Source: Bradyrhizobium sp. YR681 (GTDB lineage: Bacteria; Pseudomonadota; Alphaproteobacteria; Rhizobiales; Xanthobacteraceae). From it: DNA of 45,693 nt. The DNA lies in the NCBI RefSeq assembly GCF_000282615.1, contig NZ_AKIY01000194.1, positions 1 through 45,693 of the forward strand. Direction: 5' to 3'. This document shows positions 7,430 through 17,427 of this stretch, in pieces. The position numbers and the translations under genes are program-made. Position 1 is the stretch's first letter. Every line of letters begins with the position of its first letter. Below the pieces are notes generated by a model. That model ran no database searches. It was not told the DNA's origin and was given only the letters and a program-made list of their open reading frames with translations.

Positions 7430-8752
7430 GTGAACGCGTCAGCCAAATTCTTCGATGCAAGCGCGCCCGTTGCCTTCGCCGGCAAGGATGCGGCAAACAC
7501 GCACGCCTTCCGCTGGTACGACAAGGACCGGCTCGTGCATGGCCGCAGGCTCGAGGACCATTTGCGCTTCGCGGTCTGCTACTGGCATTCGCTGTGCTGG
7601 CCGGGCGGCGATCCCTTCGGTGGCGAGACTTTTTTGCGGCCCTGGCATCACGGCTCAGATGCGATGGCAATGGCACGGGCCAAGGCCGATGTCGCCTTCG
7701 AGCTATTCCGCCTGCTCGACGTGCCCTTTTTCACCTTCCACGACGTCGATGCCGCGCCGGAAGGCAGCTCACTCAGCGAGTCCGTCGCCAATCTCAACGC
7801 GATTGCCGATCTGTTTGAAGAAAAGATGGCGTCCGCAAAAGTCCGCCTGCTGTGGGGCACCGCAAACCTGTTCACGCATCGCCGCTACATGGCGGGCGCC
7901 GCGACCAATCCGGACCCCGAGATCTTCACCTATGCCGCGGGCCAGGTCCGTGCCGCGCTGGAGGTGACGCACCGGCTCGGCGGCCAGAACTACGTGCTGT
8001 GGGGCGGCCGCGAGGGCTACGAGACGCTGCTCAACACCGATCTCAAGCGCGAGCTCGATCAACTCGGCCGATTCATTTCGCTCGTCGTCGAGCACAAGCA
8101 CAGAATAGGCTTCAAGGGCCCGATCCTGATCGAGCCGAAGCCGAAGGAGCCGACCAAGCACCAATACGATTTCGACGTCGCCACCTGCTACGGCTTCCTC
8201 GAACGCTACGATCTCCTCAAGGACGTCAAGCTCAACATCGAGCAGAACCACGCCATCCTCGCCGGCCACTCGTTCCATCACGAGGTCGCGTTGGCCGAGG
8301 CGCTCGGCGTGTTCGGCTCGCTCGACATCAACCGCGGCGACGACCTGCTCGGCTGGGACACCGACCAGTTCGCGATGAATGTGGGTGAGCTGACGCTGGT
8401 GTTCCACGAGATCCTGAACCGGGGCGGCTTCACCTCGGGCGGGCTCAATTTCGACGCCAAGATCCGCCGCCAGTCGATCGACCCCGACGATCTCATCCAT
8501 GCCCATGTCGGCTCGATGGACGCCTGCGCGCGCGCCTTCCTCGCCGCCGCCGACATGCGCGATGCCGGCGCTCTCACAGCGCCGCTCGAGAAGCGCTACG
8601 AAGGATGGGCCGGCTCCGAGGGCCGCGCCATTCTCGCCGGCCAGCGCTCGCTCGCCGATCTCGCCGATCGTGCGCTCGGCCCCGGCTTCGATCCGCAGCC
8701 GTGTTCGGGCCGGCAGGAATATCTGGAATCCCTGGTCAACCGCTACCTTTGA
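7430..8752 (+). CDS. xylA: Xylose isomerase
   Basis: 440 residues, a class II xylose isomerase, the same length as the E. coli enzyme. It interconverts D-xylose and D-xylulose with two divalent metal ions. Seen: the catalytic dyad His104/Asp107 in [10 protein letters not shown], the LLWGTANLF and [17 protein letters not shown] blocks, metal ligands Glu235 ([13 protein letters not shown]), Glu271 and His274 (NIEQNHA), and Asp313/Asp315 (GWDTDQF). The C-terminus [14 protein letters not shown] matches the family end. GTG 7430 directly follows the xylB stop, with AAGGAG at a good distance inside the end of xylB, so the two are translationally linked. Confidence 0.96.
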   Translation: MNASAKFFDASAPVAFAGKDAANTHAFRWYDKDRLVHGRRLEDHLRFAVCYWHSLCWPGGDPFGGETFLRPWHHGSDAMAMARAKADVAFELFRLLDVPFFTFHDVDAAPEGSSLSESVANLNAIADLFEEKMASAKVRLLWGTANLFTHRRYMAGAATNPDPEIFTYAAGQVRAALEVTHRLGGQNYVLWGGREGYETLLNTDLKRELDQLGRFISLVVEHKHRIGFKGPILIEPKPKEPTKHQYDFDVATCYGFLERYDLLKDVKLNIEQNHAILAGHSFHHEVALAEALGVFGSLDINRGDDLLGWDTDQFAMNVGELTLVFHEILNRGGFTSGGLNFDAKIRRQSIDPDDLIHAHVGSMDACARAFLAAADMRDAGALTAPLEKRYEGWAGSEGRAILAGQRSLADLADRALGPGFDPQPCSGRQEYLESLVNRYL

Positions 8753-8764
8753 GGGAAGCCGCTG

Positions 8765-9522
<758 letters not shown>

Positions 9523-9523
<1 letters not shown>

Positions 9524-10605
9524 TGGCCATGCCCCTGGAATCCCCGATCACGTTCTCGAATGTCGGCAAGATCAGATGGTGGCAGCGCGGCATTTTCGCC
9601 TCCCAGACCGGCTATGTGCTGCTCGCACTCGCCGTGCTGCTGGTGGTCATGCATTTCGCCAGCCCCTATTTCTTCACCGAAGGCAACATGCAGAACGTGG
9701 CGAAGAATTTTTCCTTCATCGCCATCGCCACCCTCGGCGTCACCTTCGTTATCATCACCGGCGGCATCGACCTTTCGGTCGGCTCGATGATGTGCTTCTC
9801 GGCCATGATCACCTCGATGGTCATGACCGAGGTGTCGACGCCCGGCGGGCTCGGCGCCTCGCTGTTCGTGCATATGGCGGCCGATGGCAAGACCGTGCTG
9901 GCCAACGTGCCAGGCCTCATCCTGCTGGTCTCGATCGTCGCGGGCCTCGGCGTCGCGCTGATTGCCGGTCTCGTCAACGGCTTCTGCATCGCCGTGCTCG
10001 GCCTGTCGCCTTTCGTCACCACGCTCGGCATGCTCTCGATCCTGCGCGGGCTCGGCTATGTCGTCTCCAACGGTCGCGGCAGCTTTCCGGGCGGGCCGGA
10101 CGCCGATTATTTCTATGCGGCGACCTCCGGTGACGTGCTCGGCGTGCCCGTGCCGTTCATCTATCTCGTGGTCCTCGCCCTGACGATGGCCGTGGTCCTG
10201 CACCACACGGCGTTCGGCCGGCATGTCTTCGCGCTCGGCGGCAACGAGAAGGCGGCCGAGCTCACCGGCATTCCGGTGGTGCGGGTGAAGATCGAGGTCT
10301 ACGTGATCTGCGCGCTCGCCGCGGGCCTTCAGGGCATCATCATCTCCGGCTGGCTCGGATCGGCGCCGGCCAACATGGCGACATCCTACGAGCTCAACGT
10401 GATCGCGGCGGCCGTGATCGGCGGCGCCAACCTTGCCGGCGGCATCGGCGGCCCGCTCGGGGCCATCGTCGGCTGCGTGCTGCTCGAAGTGATCCGTAAC
10501 GGGCTCGTGCTGGCGCAGGTCTCCTCCTACTGGCAGCAGACGCTGGTGGGCGTGATCATCATCCTGGCCGTGCTGGTCGACCGCGTCCGCTCAAAGATGA
10601 TCTGA
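9523..10605 (+). CDS. Sugar ABC transporter permease (CUT2/RbsC-XylH family)
   Basis: 360 residues with roughly ten hydrophobic membrane segments. Hallmarks of the ribose/xylose permease family are the segment GVTFVIITGGIDLSVGSM, the cytoplasmic coupling-loop region TAFGRHVFALGGNEKAAELTGI, and the C-terminal GGANLAGGIGGPLGAIVG. The start is the ATG overlapping the stop of the ATPase gene. It would form the homodimeric inner-membrane channel. An insertion around residues 105-130 (VSTPGGLGASLFVHMAADGK) between early membrane segments resembles that in FrcC-like permeases. The cognate binding protein follows 94 bases downstream. Confidence 0.93.
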
Positions 10606-10699
10606 AAGTGACGTCGTTCGGGAGGACAATGAAAATGCCGCCTGTCCGCTTCCCGGACGATCTTGAGAGGACGGGCGCCAAGCAAGGGTGGAGGAGACC

Positions 10700-11632
10700 A
10701 TGAGGAAATTTCTTCTTGCCGGTATCGCGGTCGCGCTGATGGCGACACCGGCGTTCGCCGCGAACTACCGCTTCGTGATCGTGCCCAAGGCGATGAACAA
10801 TCCGTTCTTCGACTTCGCGCGCGACGGCTGTCTGAAGCGCGCCAAGGAGCTCGGCAATATCGAGTGCATCTACAAGGGGCCGGTCGAGCACGAGCCTGCG
10901 ACGCAGGCGCAGATCATCCAGGACTTCGTCACCCAGAAGGTCGACGGCCTCGCCATCTCGGTCGCCGACGTTGCCGCCATGACCAAGTCGATCGAGGCGG
11001 CCACCGCGGCCGGCATTCCCGTCATCACATTCGATGCCGATGCGCCGGGCTCCAAGCGCATCGCCTATATCGGCACCAACAACAAGGAGTTTGGCGTCGC
11101 GCTCGGCAAGCAATTGCTGAAACTCCGGCCCGATGGCGGCAAGTACGCGATGGTTTCGGGCGGTCCCGGCGCCAAGAATCTCGCCGAGCGCGTCGACGGC
11201 GTCCGCGAGGCGCTGAAGGGCTCGAAATGGACCGAGGTCGCGGGCTCCCCGACCTTCTGCAACGACGATCCCGCGCTGGCGGTCCAGCAGATGACCGACG
11301 TGCGGACCTCGACGCCTGACCTTGCCGCGATCGTCCCCATCGGCGGCTGGCCGATGTTCGCCCCTGAGGGCTTCAAGGCTTTTGCCTCGAGATCCAAGAA
11401 AGACATCGACAGCGGCAAGTTCACGCTTGTTGTCGCCGATACGCTGAAGATGCAGCTCGAGCTGCTGCGTGACGGCTATGCCAATGCGCTGGTCGGCCAG
11501 CGTCCGTTCGAGATGGGCGAGAAGGCGATGGACACGCTGCTCGCCATCAAGAAGGGCGAGAAGGTGCCGGAGATCGTCTATACCGGCCTCGATCTCGTCA
11601 CCAAGGACAACGTCGCGCAGATGTTGAAGTAG
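10700..11632 (+). CDS. Periplasmic sugar-binding protein of the ABC transporter
   Basis: 310 residues from ATG 10700, which has GGAGGAG just upstream. An N-terminal Sec signal peptide ends near FAA-N (about residue 21). The mature part has the two-lobed ribose/galactose-type fold: RFVIVPKAMNNPFFDFARDG, then DGLAISVADVAAMTKSIEAA and GIPVITFDADAPGSKRIAYIG. It should capture the sugar and deliver it to the permease. It is separated from the permease by 94 bases and followed by a strong hairpin (11663-11695), which may let it accumulate above the other operon products. Confidence 0.92.
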   Translation: MRKFLLAGIAVALMATPAFAANYRFVIVPKAMNNPFFDFARDGCLKRAKELGNIECIYKGPVEHEPATQAQIIQDFVTQKVDGLAISVADVAAMTKSIEAATAAGIPVITFDADAPGSKRIAYIGTNNKEFGVALGKQLLKLRPDGGKYAMVSGGPGAKNLAERVDGVREALKGSKWTEVAGSPTFCNDDPALAVQQMTDVRTSTPDLAAIVPIGGWPMFAPEGFKAFASRSKKDIDSGKFTLVVADTLKMQLELLRDGYANALVGQRPFEMGEKAMDTLLAIKKGEKVPEIVYTGLDLVTKDNVAQMLK

Positions 11633-11662
11633 GAGCGCCGCCAGCCCCGCGCTCCTGCGAGC

Positions 11663-11695
11663 CTCTCCCGCTTGCGGCTTTCGCAAGCGGGAGAG
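11663..11695 (+). terminator. Perfect 14-bp hairpin inside the sugar operon, after the binding-protein gene
   Basis: CTCTCCCGCTTGCG (11663-11676), a five-base loop, and the exact complement CGCAAGCGGGAGAG (11682-11695). No T-run follows, so it is more likely a transcript-stabilising or partially terminating structure than a full terminator. Its sequence belongs to the CTCTCCC repeat family found elsewhere in the window (13632, 17932, 19012, 27740, 32839). Confidence 0.6.
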
Positions 11696-11724
11696 ATGAT
11701 TTTGGACTGTTGGAAGGACCTGGA

Positions 11725-12702
11725 ATGAAACGATCGCGGCTCGGCACCCTCGACGTCACCTCAATCGGCCTCGGTTCCGCCCCGCTCGGCGGATTGTTCA
11801 GCCCCGTCAGCGATGCCGATGCGCATGCCACGCTCGAACGCGGTTGGTCGGCCGGGATCCGCTTCTACGACACCGCGCCACTCTACGGTTTCGGCCTGGC
11901 CGAGCGGCGGCTCGGTGCGTTCCTGCGGCAGCAGCCCCGCGATTCCTACGTCATCTCGACCAAGGTCGGCCGCCTGCTGCGCGCGCCCGATGGGGGCGCA
12001 GCCGAGGACGATTATTACAAGAGCGGGCAGCGCGAGCGTCCGGTGTTCGACTTCTCCTATGACGGCGTGATGCGCTCGGTCGAGGAAAGCCTGGGTCGCC
12101 TCAGGCTCGACCGTGTCGACGTCCTGCTCGTGCACGATCCCGACGATCACTATGACGACGCCGTCGCCGGCGCCTTCCGTGCGCTCCAGCGGCTGCGCAG
12201 CGAGGGCACGGTCAAGGCGATCGGTGCCGGCATGAACCAGTCGGAAATGCTCGTGCGTTTCGCCGAGGCTGTGCCGGTCGACTGCTTCCTGCTCGCCGGA
12301 CGCTACACATTGCTCGACCAGGGCGCGCTGGATGCGTTGTTTCCGGTCTGCCAGGCCAGGCACATCGGCATCCTGCTCGGCGGCATCTACAACAGCGGCA
12401 TCCTGGCCAATCCGCATCCGGGCGCAAAGTTCGATTATCAGGATGCCGACGCGGCGCTCGTGACGCGCGCGCTCGCGCTCGACGCGCTCTGCCGCAAGCA
12501 CGGCACCGAGCTGAAAGCCGCCGCGCTCCAGTTCTGCATGGCCCACCCGGCGGTCACGGTCGCCGTGATGGGCGCGCGCAACGCCGGTGAGGTCGCCGAC
12601 AACATCGCGATGTCGGAGACGGCGGTGCCGCCGGCCTTCTGGCAGGAATTGCGCGCGCGAAACCTCGTCGACGCACGCGCGCCGCTTCCGGGCGGAGCGT
12701 AA
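11725..12702 (+). CDS. Aldo/keto reductase, aldose 1-dehydrogenase (L-fucose dehydrogenase) type
   Basis: 325 residues from ATG 11725, with AAGGA upstream; a TTG at 11710 is the alternative. The catalytic tetrad of the aldo-keto reductase barrel is present: Asp49, Tyr54 (FYDTAPLYG), Lys80 (ISTKVGR) and His137 (LLVHDPDD). The sequence resembles D-threo-aldose 1-dehydrogenases, which oxidise L-fucose, L-galactose or D-arabinose to lactones with NAD(P). The fuconolactonase-like gene 2 bases downstream supports an oxidative sugar role. The pyridoxal dehydrogenase branch of the same family is an alternative. It lies 92 bases after the sugar-binding protein, across a hairpin. Confidence 0.85.
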   Translation: MKRSRLGTLDVTSIGLGSAPLGGLFSPVSDADAHATLERGWSAGIRFYDTAPLYGFGLAERRLGAFLRQQPRDSYVISTKVGRLLRAPDGGAAEDDYYKSGQRERPVFDFSYDGVMRSVEESLGRLRLDRVDVLLVHDPDDHYDDAVAGAFRALQRLRSEGTVKAIGAGMNQSEMLVRFAEAVPVDCFLLAGRYTLLDQGALDALFPVCQARHIGILLGGIYNSGILANPHPGAKFDYQDADAALVTRALALDALCRKHGTELKAAALQFCMAHPAVTVAVMGARNAGEVADNIAMSETAVPPAFWQELRARNLVDARAPLPGGA

Positions 12703-12704
12703 AG

Positions 12705-13553
12705 ATGGTCATCGACGGTCATCAGCATTTCTGGGACCCCGCGCGCGCCGACTATCCCTGGATGGACGCGCCCGAGCTCGCGCCGATCCGCCGCGCTTTC
12801 GGTCCCGCCGATCTCGCGCCGCTGCTGAAAGCCAACGGCATCGACGCGAGCATCGTGGTGCAGTGTCGCTCCGCGCTGGACGAGACCGAGGAATTTTTGC
12901 GGATTGCGCACGAGACGCCGTTCGTGATCGGCGTGGTCGGCTGGGTCGACCTGACCGACGGCGCCGTCGGCGAAACCCTCGACCGGCTGCGCGCCTCGCC
13001 GGGCGGCAACAAGCTGGTCGGCATCCGCCACCAGGTCCATGACGAGGCCGATCCCGACTGGCTGCTGCGCGCGGACGTGCAGCGCGGCCTCACCGCATTG
13101 TCCGCCCGCGATCTCACTTACGACTTCCTCGTCCGCGCCCGCGAGCTGCCCGCCGCGATCGCGACGGCACAAGCGTTTCCGAAAGCGCGGTTCGTGCTGG
13201 ATCATGCCGCCAAGCCGCCGATCGCAGATGGCGGCAGCGCCGAATGGTCCGACCGCATCAAGGCGTTGGCGGCCTGCGGCAACGTCTGGTGCAAGATCTC
13301 GGGCCTCGCGACGGAGGCGAAATGGAATGACTGGGATGCGGAGCGGCTGTTTCCGTTCGTCGAACATGCCGCGAATTGTTTCGGGGAGGATCGCCTGATC
13401 TTCGGCTCCGACTGGCCGGTGTGCCTGCTGGCTGGAAGCTACGGCGAGATCAAGGGCGCGTTGGAGGCGTGCTTGGCGAAGCTGGGTGCGCAGGTGTGTG
13501 AGAAGGCGTTCGGGGTGAATGCGAAGGCTGCGTATCGGTTGCCGATAGCGTGA
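12705..13553 (+). CDS. Amidohydrolase, L-fuconolactonase-like sugar lactonase
   Basis: 282 residues, typical of the COG3618 group. It opens with MVIDGHQHFWDP, where His6 and His8 are the usual metal-site pair. It continues with VQCRSALDETEEFL, VVGWVDL, the strand FVLDHAAKPPI and the C-terminal active-site segment FGSDWPVCLL. The family hydrolyses sugar lactones such as L-fucono-1,5-lactone, the product expected from the preceding dehydrogenase. It is the last gene of the sugar operon (gap 2 bases). No dehydratase or aldolase to complete an oxidative pathway is found in the window, so the acid product would have to be used elsewhere. Confidence 0.85.
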   Translation: MVIDGHQHFWDPARADYPWMDAPELAPIRRAFGPADLAPLLKANGIDASIVVQCRSALDETEEFLRIAHETPFVIGVVGWVDLTDGAVGETLDRLRASPGGNKLVGIRHQVHDEADPDWLLRADVQRGLTALSARDLTYDFLVRARELPAAIATAQAFPKARFVLDHAAKPPIADGGSAEWSDRIKALAACGNVWCKISGLATEAKWNDWDAERLFPFVEHAANCFGEDRLIFGSDWPVCLLAGSYGEIKGALEACLAKLGAQVCEKAFGVNAKAAYRLPIA

Positions 13554-13631
13554 ACCGCGAACTCAACTCTCAAGACAAGCGTGCCGAGAGATACCCCTCA
13601 TCCCGGTGAGCCTGTGTCTGCCAGCGGAGTT

Positions 13632-13656
13632 GCCCTCTCCCGCAAGGGGAGAGGGC
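13632..13656. repeat. Hairpin of the CTCTCCC repeat family between convergent genes
   Basis: GCCCTCTCCC (13632-13641) pairs with GGGAGAGGGC ending at 13656 around a short GCAAG loop. It lies between the 3' ends of the lactonase gene (plus) and the SnoaL-like gene (minus), so it may end transcripts from both sides. No T-run is present. Confidence 0.7.
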
Positions 13657-13673
13657 ACAGTAATGCGTGCCTC

Positions 13674-14039
13674 TCACGCACCCGCGGGTACCTGATCCAG
13701 AAATCCCGTGATGCTCCTGATACGTCCGTCTTTCAGCACGGCGAAATCCGTGCTCTTGATCGGGCTGTCCACGCCGTCAGGGCCGAGCCCCCACGAAAAG
13801 CGGACATGGTCGCCGTAGCCGTTGGGCTCGCCGATCAGCTTGAAACTGAAGTCGGGAAAGCGCTGCTGCACGCCCGCGATCAGCGCGTCGATGCCATCAG
13901 GGCCGTCGCCCTTCATCAGGGGATCGACGTAGCTTGCATCCGCCGTCCAGCTCTGGCTCAGCAGTTCGCGCCGGCGGCTCGTCGCGCGTTCGTTCCAGAG
14001 TTCGATGTAGCGGCGGGCGATGGTGACGGGGTCGGTCAT
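13674..14039 (-). CDS. SnoaL/NTF2-like domain protein
   Basis: 121 residues forming a single alpha-plus-beta cone fold. It begins MTDPVTIARRYIELWNE, continues with ADASYVDPLMKGDGPDGI and LIAGVQQRFPDFSFKL, and ends with DFAVLKDGRIRSITGFLD, all typical of SnoaL-like small proteins. These include isomerases, cyclases, dehydratases and non-enzymatic binders, so the reaction is open. ATG 14039 has AAGGAG at ideal spacing. It is the fourth and last gene of a minus-strand series after the FAD dehydrogenase, esterase and RidA, although a gap of 114 bases to RidA leaves room for its own promoter. Confidence 0.85.
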   Translation of the reverse strand: MTDPVTIARRYIELWNERATSRRRELLSQSWTADASYVDPLMKGDGPDGIDALIAGVQQRFPDFSFKLIGEPNGYGDHVRFSWGLGPDGVDSPIKSTDFAVLKDGRIRSITGFLDQVPAGA

Positions 14040-14153
14040 GGTCTTCTCCTTCGATAGACGCCGTTGGTTCGGCTGTCCCTGACTATCGAAGGTTCACGCG
14101 CGCTGATCGATTACCTCGGAGGTCATCAGCGCGCGCGATTTTTTTCGTGAAGA

Positions 14154-14504
14154 TTACTTCGCGGCCGTGACCATGATCTCGACGGTGTACTGCGCCGCGG
14201 CCAGCTTGGCCTCGACGGTGGCGCGGGCCGGGGTATTGCCGGGGGAGACCCAGGCGTCCCACACCGCGTTCATCTCGCCGAAGGTCTTCATGTCGGTGAT
14301 GTAGATCGTGGCCGAGAGTAGCTTCGACTTGTCGGTGCCGGCCTTGGCGAGGTGGCCGTCGATGGTCTTCAGAATGTCCTGGGTCTGCTTGGTCACGCTT
14401 TCGCCGGCGGCGTTGCTGGCGACGACACCGGCGAGATAGACGGTGTTGCCGTGCACGACGGCCTGGCTCATGCGCGGGCCGGTTTCAAAACGCTGAATGC
14501 TCAT
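14154..14504 (-). CDS. RidA family enamine/imine deaminase-like protein
   Basis: 116 residues from the ATG at 14504, which has AGGAG upstream; longer in-frame readings upstream lack family features. RidA proteins hydrolyse reactive enamines and imines to ketones and ammonia. The family motif around VSPGNTPARATVEAKLA contains the conserved arginine that binds the carboxylate substrate. The early segment MSQAVVHGNTVYLAGVVA and the mid-section QDILKTIDGHLAKAGTDKS are also characteristic. This copy is somewhat divergent in its C-terminal strand (YTVEIMVTAAK), so it may belong to one of the Rid subgroups rather than true RidA. It sits 92 bases after the esterase gene. Confidence 0.88.
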   Translation of the reverse strand: MSIQRFETGPRMSQAVVHGNTVYLAGVVASNAAGESVTKQTQDILKTIDGHLAKAGTDKSKLLSATIYITDMKTFGEMNAVWDAWVSPGNTPARATVEAKLAAAQYTVEIMVTAAK

Positions 14505-14596
14505 TGGGGGTCTCCTGATGGAATGGCGGCCCTGTCTAGCGCAGTGCCTCGCGCTCTGCCACCCCGGGCACGCATGCGTTGTCGCCGATGCATGCG

Positions 14597-15514
14597 TCAC
14601 GGAAACCGGCTGAAAAACGCCCAGATCGTCTCGGCGCCGTCGATGTCGCCATTCTGCGGCCCGAGCAGGCCGGTTGCGACCTTCGGGAAGCGGGCATCCG
14701 GCGCAAATCCGGGCATGCGGTGGCCGCCACCATTGATGCGATAGAGCACGACGTCGTGCCCCTGGGGACAGCGTGAGGAAATCCGCGTGGCCGTTGACTG
14801 ATCTGCGGGCGCCTTGTCGGGCATTTCAGCCGTTTCGGCATCATCGGTCTCGCAGCCGTTGAGCTTGCGCCAGAACGCGAGTGTCTCCTCGGTCGACCAG
14901 AACCCGTCTGCGGCAAAATAGCTCGATCCGCGTCCGCCCTTGTAAGGGACCAGCGGATCGGCGGTGCCGTTCATGATCAGCATCGGCAGCGGCCGCGACG
15001 GATGACAGGTGATCGCAGCCTCGTCAGTGAGGTTCATGATCACGCTCGCGCCCGCCGCGAACAGATCGGCGCGGGCGCAAACGAGCGTCATCGCCATGGC
15101 GCCGCCGTTGGAGATGCCGGCGACATAGACGCGGCCGGGGTCGGCCGTGCCGTTCGTCACCAGCTTCTCGACGAGCTTCGCGATGAAGGCGACATCGTCG
15201 GTGCCCTCGGGCGGCCCGCGGAGCGCGGGTCCCGCCTTGGTCCTCGCATCGGCCCAGGCATGGTTGAGCCCATCGGGAAAGGCCACGGCAAAACCTTCGC
15301 GCTTTGCGACCTGGGGCCACGCCGTCCGCGCGACCATGTCGGCGCCGCGCTGGGTCTTGCCATGCAGCACGATCACCAGCGGTACGAGTCGCTTCGTTGG
15401 CAACTGCACGGTGTAGGAGCGCATCACGCCGTTGACGTCGATGGTGTCGGCGGACGCCATCGGGGCGGCTGCGAGGCTCGCAAGAATCGCTCCGACCTGC
15501 ATCCACCGCCGCAT
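14597..15514 (-). CDS. Secreted esterase, LpqC / PHB-depolymerase-like
   Basis: 305 residues with a Sec signal peptide ending near ASA-D (about residue 22), so it acts in the periplasm or outside. An alpha/beta hydrolase catalytic triad is visible: Ser135 in GISNGG, Asp186 in NGTADPLVPY and His265 in GGGHRMPG. The oxyanion region VLHGKTQRGADM and the FPDGLNHAWADAR block match polyhydroxybutyrate depolymerase-like and feruloyl-esterase-like LpqC proteins. Either a short polyester or an aromatic ester could be the substrate. It starts only 3 bases after the stop of the FAD dehydrogenase and is clearly cotranscribed with it. Confidence 0.87.
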   Translation of the reverse strand: MRRWMQVGAILASLAAAPMASADTIDVNGVMRSYTVQLPTKRLVPLVIVLHGKTQRGADMVARTAWPQVAKREGFAVAFPDGLNHAWADARTKAGPALRGPPEGTDDVAFIAKLVEKLVTNGTADPGRVYVAGISNGGAMAMTLVCARADLFAAGASVIMNLTDEAAITCHPSRPLPMLIMNGTADPLVPYKGGRGSSYFAADGFWSTEETLAFWRKLNGCETDDAETAEMPDKAPADQSTATRISSRCPQGHDVVLYRINGGGHRMPGFAPDARFPKVATGLLGPQNGDIDGAETIWAFFSRFP

Positions 15515-15517
15515 GAT

Positions 15518-17176
15518 CTAGCCCACCGCTTTCGCCGCTGCGCGGCCCGCATTGCGGCCCGAGAACAGGCAGCCGCCGAGGAATGTACCCTCCAGCGAGC
15601 GATAGCCGTGCACGCCGCCGCCGCCGAAGCCGGCGGCTTCGCCGACCGCATAGAGGCCGGGAATGACGCTGCCTTCGCCGCCGAACACGCGGGAGTCCAG
15701 ATCAGTCTCGAAGCCGCCGAGTGTCTTGCGGGTGAGAATGTTGAGCTTGACCGCGATCAGCGGCCCCTGGGCGGGATCGAGGATGCGGTGCGGGGAGGCG
15801 GTGCGGATCAGCCTGTCGCCGATGTAGCGGCGCGCATTGTGGATGTTCATCACCTGCGCATCCTTCACATAGGGATTGGCGATCTCGCGGTCGCGCGCCT
15901 CGATCTGCATCCTGATGTGCTCGAGCTTGAGGAGGTCGCTGCCGGCGAGCTTGTTCATGGCGGCGACGAGATCCTCGATCTTGTCGCGTACGATGAAGTC
16001 GACACCATGGCTTTTGAACGCCTCCACCGGCGCCGGCGCGCCCTTGTTGGTGGCGCGGCGCAGGGTCATGCGCCAGCTCTTGCCGGTCAGGTCGGGGTTC
16101 TGCTCCGATCCCGACAGCGCAAATTCCTTCTTGATGATGCTCTGGGTCAGGATGAACCAGGAATAATCATAGCCCGTGGACATGATGTACTGGAGCTGGC
16201 CGAGCGTGTCGGAGCCGGGGAACAGCGGAGCGGGCAGCCGCGTGCCCGTGGCGTCGAACCACATCGAGGAGGGGCCGGGCAGAATGCGGATGCCGTGGCG
16301 CGGCCAGATCGGATTCCAGTTCTGGATGCCCTCGACATAATGCCACATGCGGTCGCGGTTGATCAGCCGCGCGCCCGATGTCTCGGTGATGCCGATCATG
16401 CGGCCGTCGACGTGCTCGGGCACGCCGGAGATCATGAATTTCGGCGGCTCGCCAAGCCGCTTGGGCCAGTTCTGCCGCACCAGCTCGTGATTGCCGCCGA
16501 TACCGCCGGACGCCACGATCACGGCCTGCGCCTTCAGTGCGAACTCGCCGACGACGTTGCGCGACGAGCTCTTGCCGCGCTCGCTCGTGTCAGGGGCGAG
16601 GATCGCACCGCTGATGCCGTCCACGGTGCCGTTGGTGATGGAAAGCGCATCGACGCGATGGCGGAACTTGAAGGTGAGGCGGCCGCTCTTCACCGCCTCG
16701 CGCGCGCGGCGCTCGAACGGCTCGACGATGCCGGGGCCGGTGCCCCAGGTGACGTGGAAGCGCGGCACCGAATTGCCGTGACCCATCGCGTCATAGCCGC
16801 CGCGCTCGGCCCAGCCGACCACGGGGAAAATGCGATGCCCCATCGCGCGCAGCCAGTCGCGCTTCTCGCCCGCCGCGAACGCCACATAGGCCTCGGCCCA
16901 TTGGCGCGGCCAGAAATCCTCGTCGCGGTCGAAGCCGGCGGTGCCGAGCCAGTCCTGCATCGCGAGGTCGTAGGAGTCCTTGATGCCGAGACGGCGCTGC
17001 TCCGGCGAATCGACCAGGAACAATCCGCCGAACGACCAGAACGCCTGGCCACCGAGCGATTGCTCGCCTTCCTGGTCGACCACGATCACGCGCTTGCCGG
17101 CATCGGCGATCTCGGTTGCCGCCACCAGTCCGGATAGTCCTCCGCCGACGACAATCACGTCCGCCTGCTCAGTCAT
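15518..17176 (-). CDS. FAD-binding dehydrogenase (KstD/fumarate-reductase flavoprotein family)
   Basis: 552 residues from the ATG at 17176, which has AGGGGGG upstream. An N-terminal Rossmann motif VIVVGGGLSGLVAATEIA binds FAD, and the second FAD segment near the C-terminus reads GLYAVGEAAGFGGGGVHGYR. The group (COG3573) is related to 3-ketosteroid dehydrogenases and fumarate-reductase flavoproteins; the substrate of this branch is not known. Two Gly-rich ends and a substrate cap in the middle are as usual for this length. It is the first gene of the minus-strand series with a secreted esterase, which hints at breakdown of an ester-linked or steroid-like compound. Confidence 0.88.
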   Translation of the reverse strand: MTEQADVIVVGGGLSGLVAATEIADAGKRVIVVDQEGEQSLGGQAFWSFGGLFLVDSPEQRRLGIKDSYDLAMQDWLGTAGFDRDEDFWPRQWAEAYVAFAAGEKRDWLRAMGHRIFPVVGWAERGGYDAMGHGNSVPRFHVTWGTGPGIVEPFERRAREAVKSGRLTFKFRHRVDALSITNGTVDGISGAILAPDTSERGKSSSRNVVGEFALKAQAVIVASGGIGGNHELVRQNWPKRLGEPPKFMISGVPEHVDGRMIGITETSGARLINRDRMWHYVEGIQNWNPIWPRHGIRILPGPSSMWFDATGTRLPAPLFPGSDTLGQLQYIMSTGYDYSWFILTQSIIKKEFALSGSEQNPDLTGKSWRMTLRRATNKGAPAPVEAFKSHGVDFIVRDKIEDLVAAMNKLAGSDLLKLEHIRMQIEARDREIANPYVKDAQVMNIHNARRYIGDRLIRTASPHRILDPAQGPLIAVKLNILTRKTLGGFETDLDSRVFGGEGSVIPGLYAVGEAAGFGGGGVHGYRSLEGTFLGGCLFSGRNAGRAAAKAVG

Positions 17177-17427
17177 TGAGTTCCCCCCTGTAGTTGCCCG
17201 GATTGAAGCCAGCGGTTGCAACTGAGATCAAGGGTTTGTCGCGTAAGACACCGTTAACTTGTTCCACTTTGGGATGGAGCCGGGCCTGAGTGCAGCGCCG
17301 ACGCAACACTGGATTTGAATTTGTTTTGAGCGAGCCGGCCTGCCTAGACAAAACCGCGGTTACGACAGACGCTGGCCTTGCATCACCACCTGACACGCAG
17401 ATTCGAATTCGACTGGGGCGGGGGACA

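Noticed and set aside
10644..10658. Small GTCCG/CGGAC hairpin between the permease and binding-protein genes
   Set aside because: Only five pairs; likely chance in GC-rich sequence.
15002..17137. Long plus-strand reading frame of 711 residues
   Set aside because: Antisense to the esterase and FAD dehydrogenase genes; Arg/His/Gly-rich shadow sequence without domains.
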